A stretch of 49,428 bases of DNA, taken from an uncultured Geobacteraceae bacterium. Lineage in GTDB: Bacteria; Desulfobacterota; Desulfuromonadia; Geobacterales; Pseudopelobacteraceae. The DNA lies in contig CAIRBT010000091.1 of assembly GCA_903876875.1 (NCBI GenBank), positions 1 to 49,428 on the forward strand, given 5' to 3'. This document shows positions 1-7,850 of the stretch, piece by piece. Numbering within the stretch: position 1 is the stretch's first letter; the number at the start of each line of letters is the position of its first letter. The position numbers and the translations under genes are program-made. The notes under the pieces are model-generated. The model was not told where the DNA came from, ran no database searches, and saw only the letters and a list, made by a program, of their open reading frames with translations.

Positions 1-763
1 AACTAATACAGCGTCGATTTATCTTGGCTCCGACATGCGTGGTACAACACCGCACGCTGGTATAAACAATGCTGCAAAATTGCTGAACACATCTGCAAAC
101 GTACCCCTGGTCATTGAATCTGTGTATGCCCAACCGATCGTTTTTGGCACAACCGACGCAGAGCGTATGCGTATTTCTGCCACCGGCAACGTCGGCATTG
201 GGACGGGGCTACCAGGTTATAAACTACATGTGGCTGGTGGTACGATTAGAAACGATCTAGGATCAAACGGTATTAGTTTAGGCTTAACTGGTGGTGGTTC
301 CAATTTACAGATATATCATAGTGCTGGTTCTTCAGTTTATTTTTTGAATTCAGCCAGCGGAGTTTATGAATTTTATAATGCTGGTGGTTCAACTTCAACC
401 GGAACACTTGTCGCTGGAGCCTATACAAGTGGTTCCGACCGCCGCATGAAAAACAATATCGTCAACACCCACTTTGGCATCAACGATGTGATGAAAATTC
501 CGGTGCGTGATTTTACCTATAAAGCCGATGCCACCAATACGCCGACCACCGGTTTTATTGCGCAGGAGCTGTATGATATTTTCCCCAATGCCGTTACCAA
601 ACCCGCCAATGCAGAGGATATGTGGAGCGTGGATTATGGCAAGGTTACGCCGCTGCTGGTGAAAGGGATGCAGGATTTGAAGACGGAGAATGATGGGCTA
701 AAGAGTGAGAATGAGGCGTTGAAGGCGCGGCTGCTGAAGATTGAGAGGGCGCTGCGGTTGTAG
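1..763 (+). CDS. Tail-fibre/surface protein with C-terminal S74 self-cleaving chaperone domain (5' truncated)
   Basis: The frame is open to the left edge, so only the C-terminal part (about 253 residues) is present. The visible part has the Gly/Ser/Thr-rich beta-type sequence of fibre proteins, including ERMRI and GNVGIGT stretches followed by KLHV. From about residue 140 after the Met at position 35 comes an intramolecular chaperone (peptidase S74, endosialidase type). It opens with SDRRMK, which supplies the Ser and the Lys five residues later that form the autocleavage dyad in that family, and continues with GFIAQELYDIFP. A Glu/Lys/Leu coiled coil closes the protein. Such domains trimerise the fibre and then cut themselves off. 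The middle (about 240-410) is AT-richer than the flanks, hinting at acquisition. No other phage gene is visible to the right, so it may be a host surface adhesin. Family assignment is firm, biological role is not. Confidence 0.8.
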   Translation, partial: TNTASIYLGSDMRGTTPHAGINNAAKLLNTSANVPLVIESVYAQPIVFGTTDAERMRISATGNVGIGTGLPGYKLHVAGGTIRNDLGSNGISLGLTGGGSNLQIYHSAGSSVYFLNSASGVYEFYNAGGSTSTGTLVAGAYTSGSDRRMKNNIVNTHFGINDVMKIPVRDFTYKADATNTPTTGFIAQELYDIFPNAVTKPANAEDMWSVDYGKVTPLLVKGMQDLKTENDGLKSENEALKARLLKIERALRL

Positions 764-858
764 ACATAATGGGCAAGCAACGCGTGCCCAACGATATTTC
801 GTCGGGACAACGGTTATGCTGGGCACTGTTCGCTTTGCCCAATCTACCGATTATAAGC

Positions 859-893
859 AGAAGAGGGGGTGCCAAGCCGGCACCCCCTCTTCT
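859..893. terminator. Perfect 15-bp hairpin between convergent genes
   Basis: Arms 859-873 and 879-893 pair perfectly around a 5-nt loop. It lies between the end of the fibre gene and the end of the convergent cytochrome gene, so it can stop transcription from both sides. No long T tract follows on either strand, so efficiency is uncertain. Confidence 0.75.
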
Positions 894-929
894 GTTACGT
901 GTTCATCTACTGATCTGCAACATCACCTG

Positions 930-2780
930 TTAATGCCCGCCGCCACTCAGGAACGCCAGAACCATTAACACTACCAAAGCCAGGCCGGTAAGAACCGCCA
1001 TGAAGCCGAAGCCTTTGAAGATGAAATCCCAGAGTACGCCGCTGGTTTTCTTGCAGGCGAACTGTTCGGTGATTCCGGCCGCTTCGTACCGTTTCCACTG
1101 GTCACCACGCTCTTCGATCATCTCTTCTTTGCCGATCTGGCCATTGAAGATGATAAAGTCCATGGGGAATTTCTCCGGTCGGCCATGGGTATTGAAGAAG
1201 TGAACCGAGAAGATAAAGCCGGTTGCCAACAACGCCTCGTCCGAGTGGACGATGGTTGCCACGTTGAACGCCCACCCTGGCAGGAAGAGACCGAAGAATT
1301 CAGGGAACCAGAGCATCAGACCGGAGCCGCCGATGGCGAACATACCCCAGAAGACCGCGACGAAGTCAAATTTCTCCCAGTAAGTCCATCGCTCAAAGGT
1401 AGGTTTTGGTCCCTTGAAGAAGAACCAGCGCACCATGCAGTAGACGTCCTTGATGTCCCGGATGTTGAAGCAGAGGGAGTCGGGGCCGAAGAGCCGCTGG
1501 AGCGGGTTGCCCGGAATGTCCTTTCTGATGAAGAGGAAATGGAAACTCATGAGGAGAGCCGCACTAAAGTAGACAAAGGTAATTCCGGCGCAGATGCGGT
1601 GAATCTGTCCGGCAACGGCAGAACCGCCATAGAACTGCATCATGAAGTGTGCCCACTGCTGGTCGCTGAATTTGAGCGGCAGACCGGTCAGGGAGAGCCC
1701 CAGGAAGCTGGTAATAACCAGTACATGGAGGAATATATGCAGCTTGTTGAAACGGCGATACTGCTTGTGGGCATCGGGGATAACATGGTGAGCCACACCG
1801 GCCGTTAACATGGCCGCTTTTTCCCGGTTATCGACAAAGCCACGGAACATCCAGAGCAGTGAGTGGATCCAGAACACCGTGAAGGTGGACAACAGCAGGG
1901 TTGTCATGCAGACAAAGGTGTAGTAGAGGATCGGATATTTGTCCCGATCGGTCATTTCGCCATGGGCATAAAACTTGGCAAAAGCCGGGGTCGCCTTGGG
2001 ATGGCAGGTGGCGCACTGCTTCATCATGTTGGCCGGGTTGACGCTTGACAGGGGATCGGATTTTGGCAGAACCGAGTGAGCCGTATGGCAGTCGGCACAG
2101 CCGGCCACCTTGTCGGGGAAGCCGAGGCGATAGTTCTTGCCGTGGTAACTCTCCATGTATGATTTGACCGCCACGTTGGTGACGTTGTTGCGCACCATCA
2201 GTTTTTGGTCACTGTGGCATTTCATGCAGACCTTGGTGTGGAATTCTCGCCCTTTATGATCGTTTGCCACCTTGTCAATGGCATGGAGGTTATGGCAGTC
2301 ATGACAGGCGGCCGAATCCATATTGCCGGCGGCCACCCCTTTGCCATGCACCGACTTACGGTACATCGCTTCCTTGTCATGGCACTGCACGCATTTGGCT
2401 ACGGCAATCCGCTTATCGTTTTTCCAGTAGTTGTGGGTGTGAACGTCGGTGTGGCACTGGGCGCAGGTGACCCCTTTTTCCGCATGGACACTGGCGTAGT
2501 GCTCGGAGTTCTGTTTTTTGTGACACCGTTCGCACTGGACTTTCTGGACCTTGAGCTCCTTGCGCATATGCTTGGCAAGGTCAATAATGTCGATGTGGCA
2601 ACTGGTGCAGGCATTTTTGCCATGGACCGAGGCGGCAAAGGCCTGGATGGTCATTTTGTCACTGTGACAGCCAAGGCAGGTGGCCGGGTCGATGGCCATC
2701 CCCTGTTCGGCGTAGGCTGGTAGGGCAAAGCCGACCGCCAGCAACACCATGCTCATAAATTTGAATACGTTCAGCGGCAT
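930..2780 (-). CDS. cbcL: CbcL-like inner-membrane b/c-type cytochrome (nine c haems plus HydC/FdnI-like b domain)
   Basis: This 616-residue protein starts with a signal peptide (to about residue 24). A periplasmic domain with nine CxxCH motifs follows, first cysteines at about 35, 58, 83, 106, 130, 159, 185, 228 and 256. From about 285 to the C-terminus there are about six membrane segments with histidines suited to two b haems. That architecture, nine-haem cytochrome c fused to a HydC/FdnI-type cytochrome b, is that of Geobacter CbcL. CbcL oxidises menaquinol and passes electrons to periplasmic cytochromes during respiration with low-potential acceptors such as Fe(III) oxides and electrodes. 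The ATG at 2780 is set by an AGGAGG ribosome site at 2789-2794. A small membrane ORF lies 66 bp upstream on the same strand. Assignment is by architecture; exact orthology needs a tree. Confidence 0.82.
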   Translation of the reverse strand: MPLNVFKFMSMVLLAVGFALPAYAEQGMAIDPATCLGCHSDKMTIQAFAASVHGKNACTSCHIDIIDLAKHMRKELKVQKVQCERCHKKQNSEHYASVHAEKGVTCAQCHTDVHTHNYWKNDKRIAVAKCVQCHDKEAMYRKSVHGKGVAAGNMDSAACHDCHNLHAIDKVANDHKGREFHTKVCMKCHSDQKLMVRNNVTNVAVKSYMESYHGKNYRLGFPDKVAGCADCHTAHSVLPKSDPLSSVNPANMMKQCATCHPKATPAFAKFYAHGEMTDRDKYPILYYTFVCMTTLLLSTFTVFWIHSLLWMFRGFVDNREKAAMLTAGVAHHVIPDAHKQYRRFNKLHIFLHVLVITSFLGLSLTGLPLKFSDQQWAHFMMQFYGGSAVAGQIHRICAGITFVYFSAALLMSFHFLFIRKDIPGNPLQRLFGPDSLCFNIRDIKDVYCMVRWFFFKGPKPTFERWTYWEKFDFVAVFWGMFAIGGSGLMLWFPEFFGLFLPGWAFNVATIVHSDEALLATGFIFSVHFFNTHGRPEKFPMDFIIFNGQIGKEEMIEERGDQWKRYEAAGITEQFACKKTSGVLWDFIFKGFGFMAVLTGLALVVLMVLAFLSGGGH

Positions 2781-2846
2781 ATCATAAACCTCCTGTGGGG
2801 CAATTGATTACAAAGCAGGGCAATTTCAGAGTCGCGGAGAGCTGGA

Positions 2847-3161
2847 TTAACGATATGCCACTGGTGGTGCCCGTCCACGATGGGGACCAACCACCGGACT
2901 GGTCAGCGGTCGGGAGGCTCCATCGGAGTTCCCCCCCCAGAAGTGAACCGGCAGAAACGACAGTAACAGAGTGGTCAGACAGAGAAAACTATCCTGTGCC
3001 GAACAGTCGGAAAGGAGTGCCTCGGGAACGGAGTGGAGAGAATCATTCCGGTCATGATGGGTGCGCAGTTGATGGAAATAGAGGGAGAGGGAGAGCTGTA
3101 ACAGTATGGTTACGGCTGATGAAATCAGGAGTAGTTTGCATCCGGTCGGGCATCTCTGCAT
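2847..3161 (-). CDS. Small hypothetical membrane protein upstream of the CbcL-like gene
   Basis: This is a 104-residue frame with an uncleaved signal-like hydrophobic segment (about residues 9-30), a His/Asp-rich stretch after it, a second hydrophobic segment (about 59-76) and a basic, proline-rich tail. I do not recognise a family. Codon choice is ordinary for the window, and an AAGGGA-like ribosome site lies about 8 nt before the ATG at 3161. It sits between a possible promoter (3229-3258) and the cytochrome gene, in the same direction, so co-transcription is likely if it is real. It could also be just a long untranslated leader. Confidence 0.4.
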   Translation of the reverse strand: MQRCPTGCKLLLISSAVTILLQLSLSLYFHQLRTHHDRNDSLHSVPEALLSDCSAQDSFLCLTTLLLSFLPVHFWGGNSDGASRPLTSPVVGPHRGRAPPVAYR

Positions 3162-3228
3162 CTTGGTGATCCCTTGCTGTCAAACAATCCGGCATACGTG
3201 GTGAAGCAATCGGTGAGATACTGATTTC

Positions 3229-3258
3229 TGTATACACCATTATTACCTGTTATCGCAA
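3229..3258 (-). promoter_or_regulatory. Possible sigma-70 promoter for the CbcL-like unit
   Basis: Reading the minus strand, TTGCGA (3258-3253) and TATACA (3234-3229) are separated by 18 nt. Each hexamer matches consensus at four of six positions. It faces the small membrane ORF and the cytochrome gene. Confidence 0.35.
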
Positions 3259-3282
3259 TGAAAATGACGCACGCCCCCTGTT

Positions 3283-3462
3283 TCAGCTATTATAATCGCT
3301 GTGGTACATCATGACCAGGCGGGCACGGTTTTCGAGGCAGAGGGGGCAGAGTTGCCCCCCATCCTGCCAGACCTCGCCCGCCAGCCACTCCCCCGCCTCG
3401 GCATAGAGGGAGTGTGGTGCCGTTTCGTCGAACGGCTTGTTACACAAGGTACATTGTCTCAT
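3283..3462 (-). CDS. 59-residue CxxC...CxxC zinc-ribbon protein
   Basis: Reading the minus strand from the ATG at 3462 gives 59 residues ending at TGA 3285-3283. Two CxxC pairs, C4/C7 and C39/C42, would bind one zinc as a ribbon or rubredoxin-like knuckle. The second pair sits in the sequence CPLCLENRAR. The ATG overlaps the stop codon of the radical SAM gene (ATGA), which argues strongly for a real, translationally coupled gene. Function is unknown. The small size and coupling suggest a partner or accessory of the radical SAM protein. Confidence 0.7.
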   Translation of the reverse strand: MRQCTLCNKPFDETAPHSLYAEAGEWLAGEVWQDGGQLCPLCLENRARLVMMYHSDYNS

Positions 3463-5144
3463 TGATTTTCCCCCGCACTGGCCATGGCCCGTTCATATTC
3501 GCGCCGCAGTGCTCCGCACTCAGCCGTGCCAATAATGCCCCAGGGGAGAGCCTCTGTGGCAGCAATCTCCCGTTGCACGAGATAATCGGTGTCAAGGGCG
3601 CACTGTTTCGCCGCTTTCTTGAGGTTCGCCCCTTCCGACATGGCCACCAGCAGGGGGGTAAGCCGTCGATCCCCCCGGGAGAGCAGTGCCTGAAGATAGG
3701 ATTCCCGCAGGCTCTCGACCTTTAGTTTGACGTTGGAGAGGCGACGCAGACGGTTTTCCAGAATTTTCACCTTCCCCTCCAACCGTTGCAACGGCTCCAT
3801 ACCACACCATTGGAAAGGGGTGAACGGCTTGGGAATAAAGGGATTGACCGATACGGTGATCTCCCCGAGCCGTTTGTTGCTGCGAGCCCGTTCAATGACC
3901 AAGAGGCGGATTTTTTCGATGAGCAGCACCATCTCTTCCAGGTCTGCATCGTTTTCACCCGGCAGGCCGATGATGAAATAGAGCCGGATATTGAGGATGT
4001 CATGGCCGATCAGCCGCCCACAGGCCTCGAGAATCTGTGCTTCCGTGAGGTTTTTCCGGATGATATCCCGCATGCGCTGGGAGCCCCCTTCGGGAGCGAT
4101 GGAGATTGTCTTGTGACCACTGGCAATGAGGGCGGTGAGCATCTCCTCATCTAAACGGTCGATGCGGAGTGAGGAGACCGAAACTTTCCCGCCGCTGGCA
4201 ACAATATGGCTGCAGAGTTTGCCGATGCCGGTGTAATCGGACACCGCCGCCCCCACCAGGCCGATCTTGTTCCGGTGGGTGAGCCCCTCGTTAATCAAGG
4301 GGAGCAGATGCTCCAGCGGCTGCTGGCGAAAGGCACCGTAGATGAAGCCGGAGCTGCAAAATCGGCAGCCACGGGGGCACCCCCGACTGACCTCGATCAA
4401 GAACATGTCACCGAATTCGGTCTGTTCCGTGAGGATGCGGGAGGCGGCCGGTTCGTACTGTTCCAGTCTGACCGGTTCCGGAGCGAGCGGCAGGGGGGCA
4501 CCGTCAATACCCCGGTGGCCGGTGAAAAGAGCGTCCTGATATTCCGGTGTATAAAAGGCGGGAATATACAGACCCGGTATGCGGGCCAGTGCCTCCAACA
4601 GCCCCTGTCGCCCGTTATCCACCGGGGAGAGCAGTGTCTCAAGTATGGCGGGAACGGCGGCTTCCCCCTCGCCGATGCAGATGGCATCAATGAAATCGGC
4701 CACCGGTTCCGGGTTGATGAAGAAGGCCGCACCACCGGCGATAATGAGGGGGTGGCAGTGGTTCCGCTCTGCGGCATGGAGCGGAATGCGGCCATAGCGG
4801 AGCATGAGCGGGATGTTGAGGTAGTCCGGCTCAAAGGAGGTGGAAAAGGCGATAACGTCGAAATCTGCCAGGGGGGTCGAGGTTTCCAGGGAGAGCAGTG
4901 GGGTGCCGCTGCGCCGGTACTCCTCCTCCGCTTCCCGTTCGGGGAAAAAAGCCCGTTCACAGCGAATGCCGTCCGTTCCTGCCAGTATGCCATAGATGGT
5001 CTGGAAGCCAAGACTGCTCATGCCGGTTCGGTAACGGCTTGCCGAGACGAGGCAGACTGCCAGTTCCCCCCCCCGCCGGTAGCGGTGCAGGTGGCTCTCT
5101 GCCCGGAGAATCGTGCGATGGTTGGTGCGAATGTCGTAGCTCAT
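3459..5144 (-). CDS. B12-binding-type radical SAM protein
   Basis: This 561-residue protein has an N-terminal region (about 28-170) resembling a cobalamin-binding fold, including IIAGGAAFFINPEPVADF and IGEGE. It lacks an obvious DxHxxG cobalamin ligand motif. The radical SAM core follows from about 245. The cluster motif CPRGCRFC (C256, C260, C263) would hold the 4Fe-4S cluster that cleaves S-adenosylmethionine, and SIAPEGGS and NIRLYFIIGLPGE are typical later core motifs. The C-terminal part is helical. The substrate cannot be told; relatives in this superfamily include methyltransferases and methylthiotransferases. The start at 5144 has no strong ribosome site, so it is uncertain. It is coupled by ATGA to the zinc-ribbon gene. 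Confidence 0.8.
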   Translation of the reverse strand: MSYDIRTNHRTILRAESHLHRYRRGGELAVCLVSASRYRTGMSSLGFQTIYGILAGTDGIRCERAFFPEREAEEEYRRSGTPLLSLETSTPLADFDVIAFSTSFEPDYLNIPLMLRYGRIPLHAAERNHCHPLIIAGGAAFFINPEPVADFIDAICIGEGEAAVPAILETLLSPVDNGRQGLLEALARIPGLYIPAFYTPEYQDALFTGHRGIDGAPLPLAPEPVRLEQYEPAASRILTEQTEFGDMFLIEVSRGCPRGCRFCSSGFIYGAFRQQPLEHLLPLINEGLTHRNKIGLVGAAVSDYTGIGKLCSHIVASGGKVSVSSLRIDRLDEEMLTALIASGHKTISIAPEGGSQRMRDIIRKNLTEAQILEACGRLIGHDILNIRLYFIIGLPGENDADLEEMVLLIEKIRLLVIERARSNKRLGEITVSVNPFIPKPFTPFQWCGMEPLQRLEGKVKILENRLRRLSNVKLKVESLRESYLQALLSRGDRRLTPLLVAMSEGANLKKAAKQCALDTDYLVQREIAATEALPWGIIGTAECGALRREYERAMASAGENQ

Positions 5145-5161
5145 AGGTGACGGTTAAACAG

Positions 5162-5185
5162 CAAACGCCGCAAAAGCGGCGTTTG
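5162..5185 (-). terminator. Terminator hairpin after sfrA
   Basis: A perfect 10-bp stem (5162-5171 with 5176-5185) has an AAAA loop and lies 30 bp past the sfrA stop codon on the minus strand. Only a short T stretch follows. Confidence 0.65.
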
Positions 5186-5214
5186 GGAAGTTGTTCTCTC
5201 TCATAGTATTCAGG

Positions 5215-7809
5215 TTAGGACTTGGCAAGGGACACATACTGGGGAAAGGCTGCCGTCGTCAGAACCGCTGTTACCGCAACCTCACTGAAGTGGGACGGAA
5301 CAAAGAGGGCACCCTGACGAACCCGGTCGGAGATCAGCACCTTGAGGGAAACGCTCCCCCCTTCGGAGGTGACGGTGACGGCATCGCCGGTGGCGACACC
5401 AACCGCTTTGCCATCGGCGGCGGAAATTTCGACATACGCTTCTCCAACCACCAGCAGATTGTTTTCCGAGTGGGTGGTCAGGGAGCCGTTGTGGTGGAGA
5501 ACCGGCCCTACGGTGAGGGCAAAGGGACGTGCTCCTTTTGCTGGTGTCACCGGTGTCAGGGGGAGACAGACGCTGGTTGCCGTGTAGTGCTTTGTGAAAC
5601 CGGTGGAACGCCCCTCGGCATCGGAACTTTCAACATACACAGTGGTCAGGGTGGCGATCTCGTGACGTACCTTGTCAATGGTCAGCACGGGAGCCGGTTT
5701 TGTCGCAACCAGATTGTACAGGGTTTGGAGGATAGCACCATCGGTACGAGCCGCTCCTGCCGGAGCGGTGGCGGCCGAGAAACATTGAATCCGGTTGTCA
5801 ACCGATGTGAAGGAACCGGCTTTTTCTCCCCCGGTCGCCGCCGGCAGTACCACGTGGGCCAACTCCGCCGCTTCGGTCATGAAAAGATCCTGCACGATCA
5901 GCAGTTCAAGTTTTTGCAGGGCATTCTTCACCCGGGTATGATTCGGCAGGTACTGGAGCGGATTGGTGCCGAGCAGATAGAGTGCTTTTATCTCGCCCGC
6001 TTCGATGGCGTCGATAATCCGGAACAGATCTTTTCCGGCCACCGTCGGAATGGTTGTACCCCAGGCGGCATTGAAGGTGGCTGCGGCATGTTCATAGGTG
6101 TGGTAGCCCGGCAGGTACTCGGGGCAGACCCCCATATCAAGCATCCCCTGGGTGTTATTCTTTTCGTCGAGGGGATAGATGCCCGCTCCCCCCTCGCTCA
6201 CCGCACCGGTCAGCAGGGCCAGATTCACCGCACCGGCAACCGCAGTGGCACTGTCTGCGGAGCGGATAATGTCAGCTCCGTAGATGACCGCCGTCGGACC
6301 TGCGGGATTAATAAGGGCCACAGCAGCCTGGAAATCGGCTTCGGCAACGCCGGTAAGTTCAGTAATTTGGGCAAAGGTTATCCCTTCAAGGGAACCCTTG
6401 AGGGTATCAAGTCCGGTCAGGTCTGTTGCCACGTTTCCGGTTGCCAGCAGAGCCTTGGCGAGGCCTGCCACCAGCCATGCCTCACTGCCGGGGACACACT
6501 GTAGGAATGCGTTGGCATATTTGTTCAGAGAGGTGCCACGACTTCCGGCAACCAGTACTTTGGCATTGTTTTTGGTGGACGCCTGAATGACCCGATAGGC
6601 AAAGCCGGGGGACTCGGCCTTCAGATCGGCACCGAGTACAATGACCGTGGTCGCCTTTTCAATGGCCGCCATACCGGTCGAACCGCCGCTGTAACCAACC
6701 ATACGCCACTGGATCACCTGTGACGGCAGATAGCCGAGACGAGCCTCTGAATCGATATTGTTGCTTCCCAGGGCAGCACGGAAAAATTTCTGGAACAGAT
6801 AGCTCTCTTCGTTGGTGACCCGCGGCGAACCGATTCCGGCAACCGCAGCGCCGCCGGATACGGCGACCAGTCCCTTCAGGCGGGACGCCACCAGTTCCAG
6901 GGCCTGATCCCACGTTGTCTGCTTCAGTGTGCCGCCGCCATCCCTGACCAGCGGTGAGGCCAGTCGGTCCGGCGAGTTGAATGCGGCATAGCCAAAACGG
7001 CCATTGATGCAGAGATTGCCTTTATTGTAGCCGTCGTCGGAACTGGTTACCCGCTCAATACGGCCATCTTTGACATGGTATTCAATGGGGCAGCCGGAGG
7101 AGCAGAAGGAACAGACACCGGCGGTGACCCGGAACGCCCAGGGGCGACCGCGGAATTTGAAGGGTTTGCTGATCAGGGTGCCGGTGGGGCAGGCACCGAT
7201 GCAGTTGCCGCAGAAATCACAGTCAAGTGACTCCCTGGTGAGTGTGTCGATGATGGTATTGTCGCCCCGGTCAACGACTTCAATGGCCTCACGGCCGACC
7301 ACTTCGCGGCAGACCTTGACGCATTTTTCGCAGAGAATACAGCGATTCGGATCGCTCTCCAGCAGTTTCCAGTCATAGCGAATCGGCAGACGCTCAAGGT
7401 TGGCACCGTACGCATTCTTATCAACTTTCAGGGAGTAACAGCTGTCCTGCAGGTCGCACTCACCGGCCGCATCGCAGATGGGGCAGTCAAGGGGGTGGTT
7501 CACCAGCATCAGTTCCAGGGTTTTCTTGCGGGCTTTTTCAAGCTCCGGTGAGGTGGTCGTTACCGTAATACCCTCTTTTACCGGGGTATTGCAGGCGGTC
7601 ATGAAGCGTTCGATCCCCTCGACCTTGACCACACAGATACGGCAGGCGCCGGTTGTGGAAACCTTTTTCAGCCAGCAGAGCGTCGGGATTTTAATACCCA
7701 ATTCCGCCGCCGCTTCCAGGATGGTAGCACCGACAGGCACCGTTACCTGCTGGCCATCAATGGTTAATGTTGCCGTTGTCTTCTTTTCACCGGACTCTGT
7801 ATGTGCCAT
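5215..7809 (-). CDS. sfrA: NADPH-dependent Fe(III) reductase-type oxidoreductase, alpha subunit (SfrA; NuoG-like)
   Basis: This is an 864-residue NuoG-like iron-sulfur protein. The N-terminal 2Fe-2S ferredoxin domain has C45, C56, C59 and C73. A NuoG His/Cys segment (CPICDAAGEC), two 4Fe-4S motifs (CILCEKCVKVC and CDFCGNCIGACP) and a molybdopterin-oxidoreductase Fe4S4 motif (CSFCSSGC) follow, then a long catalytic-type domain. It is paired with a GltD/NuoF-like flavoprotein. That combination and the sizes match SfrAB, the soluble NADPH-oxidising enzyme of Geobacter first described as a cytoplasmic Fe(III) reductase and thought to reoxidise NADPH. The frame is open upstream to 7890, but the ATG at 7809 has a GGAG site about 9 nt away and avoids overlap with sfrB, so I use it. 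No transmembrane segment is seen. Confidence 0.82.
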   Translation of the reverse strand: MAHTESGEKKTTATLTIDGQQVTVPVGATILEAAAELGIKIPTLCWLKKVSTTGACRICVVKVEGIERFMTACNTPVKEGITVTTTSPELEKARKKTLELMLVNHPLDCPICDAAGECDLQDSCYSLKVDKNAYGANLERLPIRYDWKLLESDPNRCILCEKCVKVCREVVGREAIEVVDRGDNTIIDTLTRESLDCDFCGNCIGACPTGTLISKPFKFRGRPWAFRVTAGVCSFCSSGCPIEYHVKDGRIERVTSSDDGYNKGNLCINGRFGYAAFNSPDRLASPLVRDGGGTLKQTTWDQALELVASRLKGLVAVSGGAAVAGIGSPRVTNEESYLFQKFFRAALGSNNIDSEARLGYLPSQVIQWRMVGYSGGSTGMAAIEKATTVIVLGADLKAESPGFAYRVIQASTKNNAKVLVAGSRGTSLNKYANAFLQCVPGSEAWLVAGLAKALLATGNVATDLTGLDTLKGSLEGITFAQITELTGVAEADFQAAVALINPAGPTAVIYGADIIRSADSATAVAGAVNLALLTGAVSEGGAGIYPLDEKNNTQGMLDMGVCPEYLPGYHTYEHAAATFNAAWGTTIPTVAGKDLFRIIDAIEAGEIKALYLLGTNPLQYLPNHTRVKNALQKLELLIVQDLFMTEAAELAHVVLPAATGGEKAGSFTSVDNRIQCFSAATAPAGAARTDGAILQTLYNLVATKPAPVLTIDKVRHEIATLTTVYVESSDAEGRSTGFTKHYTATSVCLPLTPVTPAKGARPFALTVGPVLHHNGSLTTHSENNLLVVGEAYVEISAADGKAVGVATGDAVTVTSEGGSVSLKVLISDRVRQGALFVPSHFSEVAVTAVLTTAAFPQYVSLAKS

Positions 7810-7850
7810 GCCGTCTATCTCCAGTACATTCTTAAATAAGTAATAACGTC

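Noticed and set aside
5191-6504. Long plus-strand reading frame (437 codons) opposite sfrA
   Set aside because: It is antisense to a clearly conserved iron-sulfur protein, and the protein it would give has no family resemblance; it comes from codon bias of the real gene.
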